A DNA stretch of 56,923 bases from Gammaproteobacteria bacterium. Lineage in GTDB: Bacteria > Pseudomonadota > Gammaproteobacteria > JAKEHO01. The notes beneath the pieces were generated by a model, which worked only from the letters and a program-made list of their open reading frames with translations, had not been told where the DNA came from and made no database searches. The position numbers and the translations under genes were made by a program. This document shows, in pieces, positions 19,641 through 29,063 of this stretch; position 1 is the stretch's first letter, and every line of letters starts with the position of its first letter. Where the stretch lies: positions 1 through 56,923 of the forward strand of contig JAKEHO010000020.1 in NCBI GenBank assembly GCA_022614965.1, written 5' to 3'.

Positions 19641-20990
19641 TTAGCCCGGACCCTTATCAAATGGATTTTCCCCCCGCCTGAATTCCACCTGCACGGGGGT
19701 CCCCTCGAACCCCAGCGCTTCGCGCAGGGTATTTTCTAGATAGCGGCGATAGGGCTCGGGAACGTGTTCGGTTTGGTTTCCGTGGACGATTACACGCAAC
19801 GGGTTGTGGCCCCCCAGATGTGCGTACCTCAATTTCACGCGCCGGCCACGCACCAAAGGCGGTGGGTGAGACTCTACGGCCTTGTGGACGAGACGAGTTA
19901 ACTTCGCTGTTGAGATCTGTGTGAACGTCGAGCTACCCGCTCTATCGATGGCAGCGAAGAGTTTGCCAATCCCAATGCCCTTCAAAGCAGAAATATAGTG
20001 CACAGGGGCAAATTCGATGAAATGCAGCTTGCGCTTGATCTCATCACGCATCTCGTTCTTCTTAGCCCGACCCAAGTTGTCCCATTTGTTGACGGCGATT
20101 ACAAGCGATTTGCCACTATCTAATACAAGCCCGAGTAATTTTGTATCCTGGACGGCAATCCCTGCGATGGCATCCAACACGATGATGACGACATGACTTG
20201 TGTCGATAGCCTGCAATGATTTGATGATACTGAACTTCTCGATAACGTCTTTGACGCGAGCGCGCCGGCGTATGCCGGCTGTGTCAATGAACGTATAGTG
20301 TTTACCCTTGCGCTCAAAGGGAATGGCGATACTGTCGCGCGTTGTGCCGGGATCCTTATGGGTTAGTACCCGTTCTTCCCCAAGTATTCGGTTAATGAGC
20401 GTCGATTTGCCCACGTTGGGTCGGCCCACGACGGTGATCCGCAGTGACTCTCCCACACTGTCTTCGTCACTCTCGCCAGTGGCAACGCTTTCGGGGAGCA
20501 TGGAAAGAACGGTTTCCATGAGATGATGGATGCGGTGACCGTATCGGGCGGAGATGGCGTGTGGTCGTCTAAATCCGAGCGCATGAAATTCGGCGCTCGC
20601 CACATCCTCCTCTAATCCCTCCGCCTTGTTGACGACCAGTTGCACGGGTCTCCCAAGGGGACGCAATTGGCGTGCGATGACTTCGTCGGTCACCGTCAGG
20701 CCTGCACGCCCATCCACAAGCAGTAGCGTCACATCCGCCTCCCGGACGGCTTGTAGCGTCTGGCGTGCTATCAATCCAGCTATTGACTCTCCGCTTTCGT
20801 CCCCTTCTGTGAAACCGCCGGTGTCCACGACGAGGAAAGAGCGATCCCCAAAATGGCCTCGCCCAAACTGTCGGTCCCGCGTCAGGCCGGGTTCGGGCGC
20901 GACAAGGGCATCGCGACTACCGGTGAGCCGATTGAAGAGAGTGGACTTGCCGACGTTGGGTCGTCCGACAATGGCGATTATGTGTTTCAC
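19641..20990 (-). CDS. der: Ribosome-associated GTPase Der (EngA)
   Basis: Essential GTPase with two G domains, acting in late 50S subunit assembly. Domain 1 has [14 protein letters not shown] at residues 8-21 and DTGGFTEG. Domain 2 has [14 protein letters not shown] near residue 190 and DTAGIRRRA near residue 237, and NKWDNL is its base-specificity motif. The C-terminal KH-like domain ends in the QVEFRRGENPFDKGPG type of tail. The 449 residues match the family. It is the last gene of the yfgM-bamB-der group on the minus strand. Confidence 0.96.
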   Translation of the reverse strand: MKHIIAIVGRPNVGKSTLFNRLTGSRDALVAPEPGLTRDRQFGRGHFGDRSFLVVDTGGFTEGDESGESIAGLIARQTLQAVREADVTLLLVDGRAGLTVTDEVIARQLRPLGRPVQLVVNKAEGLEEDVASAEFHALGFRRPHAISARYGHRIHHLMETVLSMLPESVATGESDEDSVGESLRITVVGRPNVGKSTLINRILGEERVLTHKDPGTTRDSIAIPFERKGKHYTFIDTAGIRRRARVKDVIEKFSIIKSLQAIDTSHVVIIVLDAIAGIAVQDTKLLGLVLDSGKSLVIAVNKWDNLGRAKKNEMRDEIKRKLHFIEFAPVHYISALKGIGIGKLFAAIDRAGSSTFTQISTAKLTRLVHKAVESHPPPLVRGRRVKLRYAHLGGHNPLRVIVHGNQTEHVPEPYRRYLENTLREALGFEGTPVQVEFRRGENPFDKGPG

Positions 20991-21011
20991 TATTGTCCCT
21001 TGGAGCGTGCC

Positions 21012-22175
21012 TTACTGGTAAGTGTAAGCACCGAGCATACCGCCTGTCGTATAGGCGTATAAGACGTTATTGATGACGATGGGTGGTGCGATGATACCGT
21101 CATCTGCCGCACGCACGCGGGCGACAAACCGTCCATCGTCCTTGTGCATCCAGTGCAGGTAGCCCTCAAGATCTCCGACTACAATGAAATCGCCGATGCT
21201 GGCTGGCGCGGTGGCGGCGCGGGCATGCAGTTTTTCCTGTTTCCATCGTGACGTACCGGTGGAGCGGTCCAACGCCCAGATATGACTTTGATCATCAGTG
21301 ACGTAGACGTTGCGTTCGTCAACGTCGACGCCGGCGTAGGAGGACATATCTCGGTTCCAAATCATGCGCCCACTCGCTTGATCGATGGCGGCGATGCGCC
21401 CGTGAATGGTCGCAACATACACAGTTCCGTCAACGACATATGGAGTCGTGTCGATATCGACCATGCGTTCGAGTTCTGATCGCCCGGAAGGAATTGCCAC
21501 TGGCGTCTCCCAGATCGGCTTTCCGGCACTGAGCTCGAGCGCGACCAATCTGCCGCTGGCAAAGCCGCAAATCACCATGTCACCCGCGACGACCGGACCA
21601 CCAGTCCCACGCAGTGTGAGGGCTGGTACGGTACGCTCATAAACCCATAGCTGCTCTCCACTCCTCGCATTGAGAGCAAAGATTTTCCCGTCCACGGTGC
21701 GGATGAGGGCAACATTATCTGCAATCAGTGGCGGAGCCAGTACCTCGCTGGAGACGTGTGTTTCCCATTGCACTTTTTTTTCCTCCTCCGCGACAGCCAG
21801 CACCTGTCCCTCGCTCGTGCCGACCAACACAAGTCCTTCACTTATTCCCGGGCCGCCCGATATTTGCTCGTCGGTGTCCACCTGCCATAGGAGCTGACCG
21901 TTGGATGTGTCGAAGGCGCTGACTTCCCCGCGCGGATCCGCGGTATAAATGCGTTCGGGTGTCGCCGCGGGTGTTAGCCGGAGATATCGCTCACCCTCCC
22001 CTTTTCCCGCTTGTTTCGTCCAAAGCGTTACTACCTGGAGCGTGGCGTCGAACTCTTCGAGCGGTGTCGGTGGGTCAGCGTTGTCCTCGCCGCCAAAGTA
22101 GTTTGTAACGTAGGTGTTAAAACCACAGCCGCTTATTGGGAAGAGGCATAGCATCAACAACAATCTTGGCATCAT
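21012..22175 (-). CDS. bamB: Outer membrane assembly lipoprotein BamB
   Basis: Eight-bladed beta-propeller lipoprotein of the BAM complex. The lipobox PISGC places the acylated Cys at residue 17. Repeated PQQ-like blade motifs are clear: SAFDTSNGQLLWQVD, GKIFALNARSGEQLWVYE, GRLVALELSAGKPIWETP, GRIAAIDQASGRMIWNRD and SHIWALDRSTGTSRWKQE. The 387 residues are normal. Its start overlaps the yfgM stop by four bases, indicating translational coupling, and der follows 21 bases later. Confidence 0.94.
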   Translation of the reverse strand: MMPRLLLMLCLFPISGCGFNTYVTNYFGGEDNADPPTPLEEFDATLQVVTLWTKQAGKGEGERYLRLTPAATPERIYTADPRGEVSAFDTSNGQLLWQVDTDEQISGGPGISEGLVLVGTSEGQVLAVAEEEKKVQWETHVSSEVLAPPLIADNVALIRTVDGKIFALNARSGEQLWVYERTVPALTLRGTGGPVVAGDMVICGFASGRLVALELSAGKPIWETPVAIPSGRSELERMVDIDTTPYVVDGTVYVATIHGRIAAIDQASGRMIWNRDMSSYAGVDVDERNVYVTDDQSHIWALDRSTGTSRWKQEKLHARAATAPASIGDFIVVGDLEGYLHWMHKDDGRFVARVRAADDGIIAPPIVINNVLYAYTTGGMLGAYTYQ

Positions 22176-22828
22176 TGTTCGTCGGTTGCTTGTGTAGAGG
22201 ATTGTCCGAGGTCATCGAGTTTCAACTGCAGAATGGAACGGTCACTGGCTGTGGGATTCGTGCCATTGAGCGCCTGTAAATAGGCGCTACGGGCCTCCTG
22301 TGGTTTACCCTGTGCGAGAAGGATATCACCCCGTATCTCTTCATAAGCTCCACGAAATTCGCCGGCATCGACGCCATCAATTGCCGCCTCAGCCTCCGCG
22401 ATATCCCCCTCGGCCAGCATCAACCGGGCAAGACGCAGTCGGGCAATGTGCTTGAATTCCGCCTGATCGGATTGATCGAGGATCCACTCAAGGTATCCTT
22501 TAGCATCCGCTATCCGGTTATCTGCTGCGGCGAACCTTGCCAGAGTTAGGGCTGCGAACGTTGCGTACGCGCTATCCTCAGACTGGTTGATAAGCGATTC
22601 GCCCAGCTCCTGGGCACTCTTGGTTTCTCCAAGCTTTGCCTTTGTCGCCATTTCCTGGAAACTGCCAGAGGCTTTTATGGCTTCTGCTGTAAGGTGTGCT
22701 TGCCATTCCCGCCAGCCGAATATTGCCCCCAGCCCAATGACAATGCCGGCGATGACGGCCTTGCCGTTGTCTCGCCACCATTTTATTAGCGCCTCAACTT
22801 GTTCCGCTTCGGTGGTGTAGATCTCCAC
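22172..22828 (-). CDS. yfgM: YfgM-type ancillary SecYEG chaperone with TPR repeats
   Basis: Inner-membrane protein with a short cytoplasmic N-terminus (EVEALIKWWRDNGK-type), one membrane helix at about residues 23-42 (AVIAGIVIGLGAIFGW) and a periplasmic TPR-like helical domain. In E. coli YfgM associates with SecYEG and PpiD and helps pass substrates to periplasmic chaperones. The 218 residues and the order hisS-yfgM-bamB-der are conserved. It heads a bamB-der transcript; a TATAAT-like -10 element lies at 22904-22909. Confidence 0.9.
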   Translation of the reverse strand: MEIYTTEAEQVEALIKWWRDNGKAVIAGIVIGLGAIFGWREWQAHLTAEAIKASGSFQEMATKAKLGETKSAQELGESLINQSEDSAYATFAALTLARFAAADNRIADAKGYLEWILDQSDQAEFKHIARLRLARLMLAEGDIAEAEAAIDGVDAGEFRGAYEEIRGDILLAQGKPQEARSAYLQALNGTNPTASDRSILQLKLDDLGQSSTQATDEQ

Positions 22829-22861
22829 TCTGCTCTCCTTGATCGAGTCTCGTTTACAGGT

Positions 22862-22909
22862 AGTGACGTGTCACTTAGCACAGTATGGGAGCGTAAGCAG
22901 GCTATTATA
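22862..22909 (-). promoter_or_regulatory. Putative promoter -10 and inverted repeat upstream of yfgM
   Basis: On the minus strand a perfect TATAAT (22904-22909) lies about 76 bases ahead of the yfgM start, preceded by GCGG; no good -35 hexamer sits at 16-18 bases. Between it and the gene is an inverted repeat, AGTGAC-GT-GTCACT at 22862-22875, a possible operator or leader hairpin. This is sequence reading only. Confidence 0.35.
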
Positions 22910-22959
22910 CCGCGGCCCTCGTACGCTTTGCTGCAAGGGGCCAACAGCGAACTCGCACG

Positions 22960-24264
22960 CTATAGCGGCAGACCTGAGGGGAAGTGCGTTTCGCCTAGTT
23001 CTTGCCTTAGGTAATTGACAAGCTCACTTCGGGTGAGGGTGACCTGTGGCTTGTCCTTACGAAGGTGCTTGATGCTCACGGTGGAGCCCGCGATCTCTTC
23101 TTCACCAAGCACCAACGCCAGCACAGCGCGCGACTTGTCGGCTCGTTGAAACTGGTTCTTGAAACTGCCGCCGACACAGTCGGTGAGGAGTCTCAATCCG
23201 GGTAAGATGTCTCGCAACCACTCCGCCAGTTGTAGGCCAGGATTTATAGCGCCGTTCCTCACGGAGATGACATAGGCATGCGGGGTTTGGCTGCGGAATT
23301 GCCCGGAATGCTTATCCTCGATCAAGGCAACCAACCGTTCGATTCCCATGGCATATCCAACTGCCGGGGTTGCCTTACCACCAAAATGTTCAACGAGCCC
23401 ATCATAACGCCCACCTGCGCAGACGGTCCCTTGCGACCCTAGGTTCTTGGTAACCCATTCAAATACCGTCCTGTTGTAGTAGTCCAATCCGCGCACTAAG
23501 CGCGAATTGACCGTGTAAGCGATAGCCGCCTCATCCAACAGCAGACGGAGCCCCTCGAAATGCTCGGCTGACTCGTGGTCCAAATAACTGTGAATAGTGG
23601 GTGCCCCAGCGATCACACGCTGCATTGTTGGATCCTTGCTATCGAGTATGCGGAGTGGGTTGCTCTTAAGGCGTCGTTGGCTGTCCTCATCAAGCACTCT
23701 TAAGTGCCGCGAAAAATACTCGACTAGCCTCTCGCGATAGGCTGCTCGTGATGTTGAGGTGCCTAGTGAATTGATCTCCAACTTGAGCTCGGTCAGCTGA
23801 AGCGCCTGAAATGTGCGCGCCGACATTAGGATCAATTCCGCGTCAATGTCTGGGCCCGGCATGCCAAAGGCCTCGACCCCAATCTGATGGAATTGTCGAT
23901 AGCGCCCTTTTTGCGGACGTTCGTGCCTGAACATTGGTCCCTTGTACCACAGCCGACGTGGCTGCTTGTAGAATAAACCGGCCTTAAGGGCGGCACGAAC
24001 GCAGCTGGCGGTACCATCCGGTCGCAACGTGACGCTGTCACCACTGCGATCGACAAAGGTATACATTTCTTTTTGGACAATATCTGTGAACTCGCCAAGG
24101 GAGCGGGCGAAAAGTGCGGTCTTTTCCAGTAGGGGCAGACGGATCTCCTCGTACCCATAGCTTTCGAGCATCGTGCGTGCGATCTGTTCAAGTCGCTGCC
24201 AAAGTGGCGTCTTGTCGGGGAGAACGTCATTCATACCGCGGATGGCATCAACTGAATCAGGCAA
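22960..24264 (-). CDS. hisS: Histidyl-tRNA synthetase
   Basis: Class II aminoacyl-tRNA synthetase charging tRNA-His. The 434 residues begin with RGMNDVLPDKTPLWQ. Motif 2 is MFRHERPQKGRYRQFHQIGVEAFG near residue 110. The histidine-specific blocks LVRGLDYYNRTVFEW near residue 260 and AGGRYDGLVEHFGG near residue 285 are present, and motif 3 is GYAMGIERL. The anticodon-binding domain occupies the last 100 residues. In most gammaproteobacteria ispG lies immediately upstream; here that place is empty. Confidence 0.96.
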   Translation of the reverse strand: MPDSVDAIRGMNDVLPDKTPLWQRLEQIARTMLESYGYEEIRLPLLEKTALFARSLGEFTDIVQKEMYTFVDRSGDSVTLRPDGTASCVRAALKAGLFYKQPRRLWYKGPMFRHERPQKGRYRQFHQIGVEAFGMPGPDIDAELILMSARTFQALQLTELKLEINSLGTSTSRAAYRERLVEYFSRHLRVLDEDSQRRLKSNPLRILDSKDPTMQRVIAGAPTIHSYLDHESAEHFEGLRLLLDEAAIAYTVNSRLVRGLDYYNRTVFEWVTKNLGSQGTVCAGGRYDGLVEHFGGKATPAVGYAMGIERLVALIEDKHSGQFRSQTPHAYVISVRNGAINPGLQLAEWLRDILPGLRLLTDCVGGSFKNQFQRADKSRAVLALVLGEEEIAGSTVSIKHLRKDKPQVTLTRSELVNYLRQELGETHFPSGLPL

Positions 24265-24503
24265 GTGTCTCTCCTATTATTTGTGTAGTTTTCAGCGAAT
24301 GTGCTCGCCCCTCGCTCCGCAGGGACCGCACTTCGCCGCTGTCTATGAGCATGGATCTATGGATCTATGGATCTATCGTGGCCAATGGCGTTTATTATCT
24401 TATGTGTGGATTGAACGATGTCAGAGGTTGCTGCTCGCGTGCGGGAGACCCCCAGGCGGCAACATCCGCTTCTCGTATGCAGGGTATTTGCAGATCTGCA
24501 AAG
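24265..24503. other. hisS-rodZ spacer without ispG
   Basis: About 240 bases hold no gene. The octamer tandem repeat is at 24351-24376. A perfect 16-base palindrome, TTTGCAGATCTGCAAA, is at 24487-24502 directly after the rodZ stop. The gene normally found here in related bacteria, ispG, is not present in the window. Confidence 0.6.
24351..24376. repeat. Tandem octamer repeat (ATGGATCT, 3.25 copies)
   Basis: Three perfect consecutive copies of the octamer ATGGATCT followed by AT lie in the spacer between hisS and rodZ. Short perfect tandem repeats like this are prone to slippage and could vary between strains. No coding function is suggested, since the unit is not a multiple of three and no gene spans it. 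Confidence 0.85.
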
Positions 24504-25508
24504 CTACTCGTCGGCCGCGCGTTCCCCTAGAGTAAAATGGGCTACGCTCGCTCGGGTAAAGGGTGTGGTCACAAAGGATTCTCCGTTGTATTCGACAGTA
24601 ACACCGGGCGCATATCCGAGTAACACATTGAATGGAGAGGTCCCTTGTAGGAATATCGTGTCACCCCGTCTCGCCAATTGATAGTAGAGTGACGTGCCTA
24701 TCCCATCGGATACTTCGATCCAGGAGTCCTGCAGTACGCGCATCAACAAGGTATCTGGTCCTTTAGTCGGTTCGATGCCTTTAGAGTTCTGCGACTCGGG
24801 CAAAGCCTCGTCGGTTTCTGTCGGTTTGAGTTCGGAGTGAAACGTATCAGATTTAGTGATTGTGCCATCCGCAGGGCGAGCATCTCGATCGTTGGACAGC
24901 GCGACCTCGCTGGCCACAACTGTCTGCGGATCATCATTGTCCACGGCACTGTTTACGGGCGAAATCGTATCAGGGTGGATAACAACCTCGATTGGGTAGG
25001 ATAACGTGCCCTCTGGCGTTGTCATCGAAGACGCTTTCTCCCCGTTAGGAATTTTTTCTTCGGCTGGCACCTGGACCGGTTCTAAGGGTGATGTTCGCAC
25101 GTAATGACTCTGCCACCAGGCAAGCAACAGGATAGCGAGCGCCAGGCTGATGAAGTACGTTACGGCCTTGACGGAAGTGTCGCTGCTCCTGGCCTGCTCG
25201 GGGTGGCTAGCATCGGGTCGGAGTGCCGGTGGCTCAGGAGCAAAATGGTCGTACGCCGCTATGATCGCATCAGCAGGAACCGACAGGATCCGCGCATAGC
25301 TCCGCAGATATCCGCGTACATAGGTTGGGGAAGGTAGTTTTTGGTAGTCGTCGGCCTCAATGGCCGCGATGATGTTAAGGTCCAAGTGGAGCCGATCGGC
25401 GATATCTTGGCGAGGTAGCTTTTGCAGTTGTCTCGCCTGGCGAAGCTGCTCGCCGGGCCGAACATTCTGTGCCTCCGTGGTACCATCATGCCTCGGTTCG
25501 TCCCGCAT
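24504..25508 (-). CDS. rodZ: Cytoskeletal/cell-shape protein RodZ
   Basis: Bitopic membrane protein linking MreB filaments to the elongation machinery. The N-terminal helix-turn-helix of the RodZ type (GEQLRQARQLQKLPRQDIA, then IEADDYQKLPSPTYVRGYLRSYA, residues about 18-80) is cytoplasmic. One membrane helix follows near residues 112-134 (AVTYFISLALAILLLAWW). A low-complexity periplasmic linker comes next, and then a C-terminal domain (LLMRVLQDSWIEVSD to the end) of the DUF4115 type. The 334 residues agree with the family. It is two bases downstream of pilW. Confidence 0.9.
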   Translation of the reverse strand: MRDEPRHDGTTEAQNVRPGEQLRQARQLQKLPRQDIADRLHLDLNIIAAIEADDYQKLPSPTYVRGYLRSYARILSVPADAIIAAYDHFAPEPPALRPDASHPEQARSSDTSVKAVTYFISLALAILLLAWWQSHYVRTSPLEPVQVPAEEKIPNGEKASSMTTPEGTLSYPIEVVIHPDTISPVNSAVDNDDPQTVVASEVALSNDRDARPADGTITKSDTFHSELKPTETDEALPESQNSKGIEPTKGPDTLLMRVLQDSWIEVSDGIGTSLYYQLARRGDTIFLQGTSPFNVLLGYAPGVTVEYNGESFVTTPFTRASVAHFTLGERAADE

Positions 25509-25510
25509 GT

Positions 25511-26269
25511 TTATTTTCTTTCTGACTCACGCAAAAGCTGCGCTTCATTCGAATTCGGATAGTTGGCCTTAAGCGCGAGCGAATAGCTTGCGACGGCATC
25601 CTTGTCGCCAAGCTCTCGCTCGATGCGAATACCAAGCCACAGGATCTGAGGTGATTGATCGGACAATTCAAGGTAACGCTGGAGGTAACCGCGAGCTGAC
25701 AAGTAACTTTGATTGTTGTAGCTGATGTCCGCCATATGGAAAAGCGCTGTCGTTACGTTGGGATTGAACTCGAGCGCGGATCGAAAATACTGTTCGCCCT
25801 TGTCTACATTGCCCTCGCGTAGGGCGCAGATGCCCGCATTCGTATAGGCCACCTCTGGTGCCTGATAAAAGCGGTTTTCGGCGGCCTTGAGGAAATATTT
25901 CTCAGACTCGCTCGTTCTGCCGGTCTGACAGAGGTACTGCCCGTAACTATTCAGGGCCTGGGGATTGTCAGGGGCTAGCCGAAGCGCCTGTTTGTAATAT
26001 TTTTCTGCGTGGTTGTTATCACCGAGGCGTTGATACAAAAGCCCCATGGCGATGTGGGCGGGTACATAATCCGGATCTGCTTTGAGGGCCCTGTTAAATT
26101 TCTGCAAGGCAACGTCATTCTCGTTTTCTCTCATGTAGGCAAGTCCGAGCTCGACATTGGCAGCAGCGATCCGTTCGGGGCTGTGGTCTGAGTCAGTCTC
26201 TTTCGTGGTTTCACAGCCGCTGAGTAACATGCACAATATCAATAGTCCCAGGAGCGCACGTGGGTTCAT
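25511..26269 (-). CDS. pilW: Type IV pilus biogenesis/stability lipoprotein PilW (PilF)
   Basis: TPR lipoprotein required for outer-membrane assembly or stability of the type IV pilus secretin. The signal peptide ends in a lipobox (MLLSGC, Cys about 19). At least five TPR units are visible, for example [46 protein letters not shown] and [20 protein letters not shown]. The 252 residues match PilF/PilW. Its start overlaps the rlmN stop by four bases and it is followed by rodZ, the conserved order rlmN-pilW-rodZ. Confidence 0.92.
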   Translation of the reverse strand: MNPRALLGLLILCMLLSGCETTKETDSDHSPERIAAANVELGLAYMRENENDVALQKFNRALKADPDYVPAHIAMGLLYQRLGDNNHAEKYYKQALRLAPDNPQALNSYGQYLCQTGRTSESEKYFLKAAENRFYQAPEVAYTNAGICALREGNVDKGEQYFRSALEFNPNVTTALFHMADISYNNQSYLSARGYLQRYLELSDQSPQILWLGIRIERELGDKDAVASYSLALKANYPNSNEAQLLRESERK

Positions 26270-27378
26270 TCGTCGGCCTCCAATGTAACTCTATGCAAAA
26301 GGTGATTCTTCCCTCGTGGTACTACGCGACCGACCAGTTGGCCACAGGCTGCATCAATATCTTCTCCGCGCGTCTTACGTGTGATCGTTCTGAGCCCGGC
26401 ATCAAGTAGTATATCGCGGAATCGATCAATCGTTTCTTGGCTGGAACGCCTGTATATGGTTTGTGGAAACTTGTTGAAGGGGATCAGATTGACCTTGGCT
26501 GGAAAACCATTAAGAAGGCGCGCGAGTTCTCTGGCATGGGCTGGACTGTCATTGATATCTGCCAGCATGACATACTCGAACGTGAGGACGTCTCTAGTTT
26601 GCCCCTCGGCATAACGCTTGCAAGCCGCAATCAGATCTCGGACCGGGTATTTCCTGTTAAGCGGTACCAGCTCGTTGCGCAGGCGATCGTTGGCTGCATG
26701 TAAGGAGACCGCAAGGTTCACCGAGCTTGCTTCTTTTAAACGGTCGATGGCAGGGACGACGCCCGCTGTGCTCAGAGTTACACGGCGTTTAGATAGACCG
26801 TACGCCAGATCATCCATCATGAGGTTCATAGCCTTTACGACATTATCGAAATTGAGCAGTGGTTCCCCCATTCCCATCATAACGACATTGGTAACGATAC
26901 GCGGCTCTTTATTAGCGTTTCGGTAATGCCCGAGTGCATGGTTGGCGAGCCAAAGCTGGCCGATGATCTCGGCAACGCTAAGGTTCCGGTTGAAACCCTG
27001 TTTCCCCGTTGAGCAGAAGCTGCAGTCAAGGGGACAGCCGACCTGCGACGATACGCACAGGGTGCCCCGATCATCTTCTGGGATAAAGACTGTCTCAATG
27101 CAGTTACCGTCCGGGAAGCTTAGGAACCACTTCCGCGTGCCGTCATTTGAGATCTGTTCTGTTACGACGTCCGGGGCTTTTACATAGGCTATTGTATTAA
27201 GTTGCCCTCGCAACGGCTTACTGAGGTTGGTCATTTGGTCAAACTCATGTAGACCCATTTGGTGGATCCATTTGAGAACTTGTGAAGCGCGAAACCGTTT
27301 TTGACCTAATCCTTCGAAAAAGGCCTCCATGGATGGCCGGTCAAGGTCTAGGAGGTTGGCGGGTGTGCTCACGGTCAC
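26266..27378 (-). CDS. rlmN: Dual-specificity RNA methyltransferase RlmN
   Basis: Radical SAM enzyme that methylates C2 of A2503 in 23S rRNA and A37 in some tRNAs. The cluster motif [15 protein letters not shown] (CxxxCxxC) lies near residue 115. The family's [15 protein letters not shown] follows near residue 170, and the C-terminal methyl-carrying Cys occurs in DIDAACGQL near residue 345. The start is GTG at 27378, overlapping the ndk stop (GTGA), so ndk, rlmN, pilW and rodZ are probably translated from one mRNA. Confidence 0.96.
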   Translation of the reverse strand: MTVSTPANLLDLDRPSMEAFFEGLGQKRFRASQVLKWIHQMGLHEFDQMTNLSKPLRGQLNTIAYVKAPDVVTEQISNDGTRKWFLSFPDGNCIETVFIPEDDRGTLCVSSQVGCPLDCSFCSTGKQGFNRNLSVAEIIGQLWLANHALGHYRNANKEPRIVTNVVMMGMGEPLLNFDNVVKAMNLMMDDLAYGLSKRRVTLSTAGVVPAIDRLKEASSVNLAVSLHAANDRLRNELVPLNRKYPVRDLIAACKRYAEGQTRDVLTFEYVMLADINDSPAHARELARLLNGFPAKVNLIPFNKFPQTIYRRSSQETIDRFRDILLDAGLRTITRKTRGEDIDAACGQLVGRVVPRGKNHLLHRVTLEADE

Positions 27379-27821
27379 CGTGTCCTGGGGCAGATCTCGT
27401 CGGGCTTGAAGAAGAAGGCGATCTCGGCCTTAGCGGTCTCGGGATTATCTGAGCCATGAACGGCATTTTCATGGACTCCGTCTTCGTCGCCGGACTTGGC
27501 AAAATCGGCGCGGATGGTTCCCGGTGCGGCATATTTTGGGATGGTGGCACCCATCAGCTGGCGGCTTTTGGCAATGGCGTTTTCACCTTCTAAAACTTGC
27601 ACCATAACGGGGCCGGAGGTCAGGAATTCGACCAGCTCGTTGTAAAAGGGACGATCGTGATGAATAGCATACAACCGTTCCGCCTCGTCACGGCTTAGAT
27701 GAAGCATTTTTGCAGCAACGATGCGCAGCCCATTTTTCTCAAATCGGGCGTAAATCTCGCCAATATAATTTCTTGCAACAGCATCTGGCTTAATTATGGA
27801 AAGCGTGCGTTCAATCGCCAT
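27375..27821 (-). CDS. ndk: Nucleoside diphosphate kinase
   Basis: Transfers the gamma phosphate between nucleoside triphosphates and diphosphates through a phosphohistidine. The protein starts [18 protein letters not shown] at ATG 27821; the frame continues upstream but is not Ndk-like. The catalytic His lies in [13 protein letters not shown] near residue 118. The 148 residues include a slightly long C-terminus (DEICPRTR). It sits immediately before rlmN, the usual gammaproteobacterial order. Confidence 0.96.
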   Translation of the reverse strand: MAIERTLSIIKPDAVARNYIGEIYARFEKNGLRIVAAKMLHLSRDEAERLYAIHHDRPFYNELVEFLTSGPVMVQVLEGENAIAKSRQLMGATIPKYAAPGTIRADFAKSGDEDGVHENAVHGSDNPETAKAEIAFFFKPDEICPRTR

Positions 27822-28106
27822 TCGAAGGTCTCTGAATGCCCCTCTGAATGCCCAAAGAGATTGACATAAGAGACGAATTATATGTGCGATTTCGACGCGG
27901 TAAAATATGATGGTCAAGGCTATTGGTGGCGCTTCTATCGCGACAGAGGCAGAGTGCCAAGCGGCTTTGGAGCGAACTGGCAGTGTGCCCTGGACGTCCA
28001 GGGGTGCAGCGGCGTAGGGTTGTCCTTGTTCTGCAATTGTGCCAATCGAACCCATGTGCCGGAGTGAGCCTGTTTACTTGTTGAATATCGTTGGTGGAGG
28101 AGCAAC

Positions 28107-28442
28107 TCAGTCCCATCGATCGTCTTTAATCTGAACTATCCCCTTATTGACCCTGACCGGAAAGGTGGCGACCGGCTCGTAAGCAGGCGGCGTCAAGGCC
28201 TCACCGGTCTTGATGGAAAAACGCGCCCCGTGTCGGGGGCAGACGATCTGATCACCGTCAATTTTGCCTCCTGTCAGTTGTGCACCGTCATGCGTACAAA
28301 TGTCCTCTATCGCAAAATAGTTACCGTCAATGTTGAAGACCGCGATCATGACGTCATTGACGTCCACGACAAGCGACTCCCCGTGCGGAAGGCGCTCGAC
28401 GGGGGTGACATCAACCCAATCGGACATGACTTCGGCCCTCAA
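28107..28442 (-). CDS. Rieske-type [2Fe-2S] ferredoxin at the end of the suf operon
   Basis: A 111-residue single-domain Rieske protein. The cluster ligands are CTHDGAQL and CPRHGARFS (CxH...CxxH), with about 17 residues between the two motifs. It resembles the NirD and dioxygenase-ferredoxin type (VDVTPVERLPHGESLVVDVN). It overlaps the sufT stop by four bases, so it belongs to the suf operon. Members in this location are of unknown function; electron donation to Fe-S or sulfur chemistry is an inference from position only. Confidence 0.85.
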   Translation of the reverse strand: MRAEVMSDWVDVTPVERLPHGESLVVDVNDVMIAVFNIDGNYFAIEDICTHDGAQLTGGKIDGDQIVCPRHGARFSIKTGEALTPPAYEPVATFPVRVNKGIVQIKDDRWD

Positions 28443-28987
28443 TAGAGCCCTGTTTCGAGCCTTGCTGCCTCCGACATCATGCTCTGATTCCAGGGCGGGT
28501 CGAACACGAGTTCAGCGTTCACTTCGGTGACGTTGGGTACCGTTGCGATCTTGCGCCGCACGTCCTCAAGCAGAATGGCACCCATGCCGCACCCAGGAGC
28601 TGTCAAGGTCATCTTGACATTCACACAGTTACCGCCATTGGGGAGGGGTGTGACGCTGCAGTCGTATATCAGGCCGAGGTCGACAATGTTGATCGGAATT
28701 TCAGGGTCGTAACAGGTCTTCAGCTGCTCCCAGATTAGGGATTCATCTGCAGTGCCGCTTTGGAGGTCAGCATGAGAGGGCTTGTCGGCTACCGGTTCGA
28801 GGCCGAGCGCATCGGCATCTTTGCCTGCAATTCGAGCGAGGTTGCCTTCGATGTTGACAGTCAAGGTATCGCCTAGGGATTGGGTGATGTATACATTAGC
28901 CCCCTCCTTGAGGGTGACCGCTGTACCTGACGGGATTAGAACCGCGTCACAGTCGCGTTTTAAAATGATTGGGTCGTAGTAGTGCAT
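28439..28987 (-). CDS. sufT: Fe-S assembly factor SufT (DUF59/MIP18 family)
   Basis: A 182-residue protein with an N-terminal region (ILKRDCDAVLIPSGTAVTLKEGANVYITQSLGDTLTV-type) followed by a MIP18/DUF59 domain. That domain contains YDPEIPINIVDLGLIYD and KMTLTAPGCGMGAI with the conserved Cys. SufT proteins aid maturation of Fe-S proteins under high demand in Gram-positive bacteria. It lies 76 bases downstream of sufU in the SUF operon. I do not write the N-terminal domain as a known fold. Confidence 0.88.
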   Translation of the reverse strand: MHYYDPIILKRDCDAVLIPSGTAVTLKEGANVYITQSLGDTLTVNIEGNLARIAGKDADALGLEPVADKPSHADLQSGTADESLIWEQLKTCYDPEIPINIVDLGLIYDCSVTPLPNGGNCVNVKMTLTAPGCGMGAILLEDVRRKIATVPNVTEVNAELVFDPPWNQSMMSEAARLETGLY

Positions 28988-29063
28988 CGCTATCAGTTGG
29001 GTATGTGGAAAACCGCCTTACCGTTGGGATTAATGCGAGCGCCCGCCATGCTACACTAGGCGC

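Noticed and set aside
24487..24502. Perfect 16-base palindrome after rodZ as a regulatory operator
   Set aside because: About one such palindrome is expected by chance in a window of this size, and no promoter is beside it.
27822..28055. 78-residue N-terminal extension of ndk
   Set aside because: Ndk proteins begin with the [14 protein letters not shown] segment found at 27821; the upstream part is hydrophobic filler without similarity.
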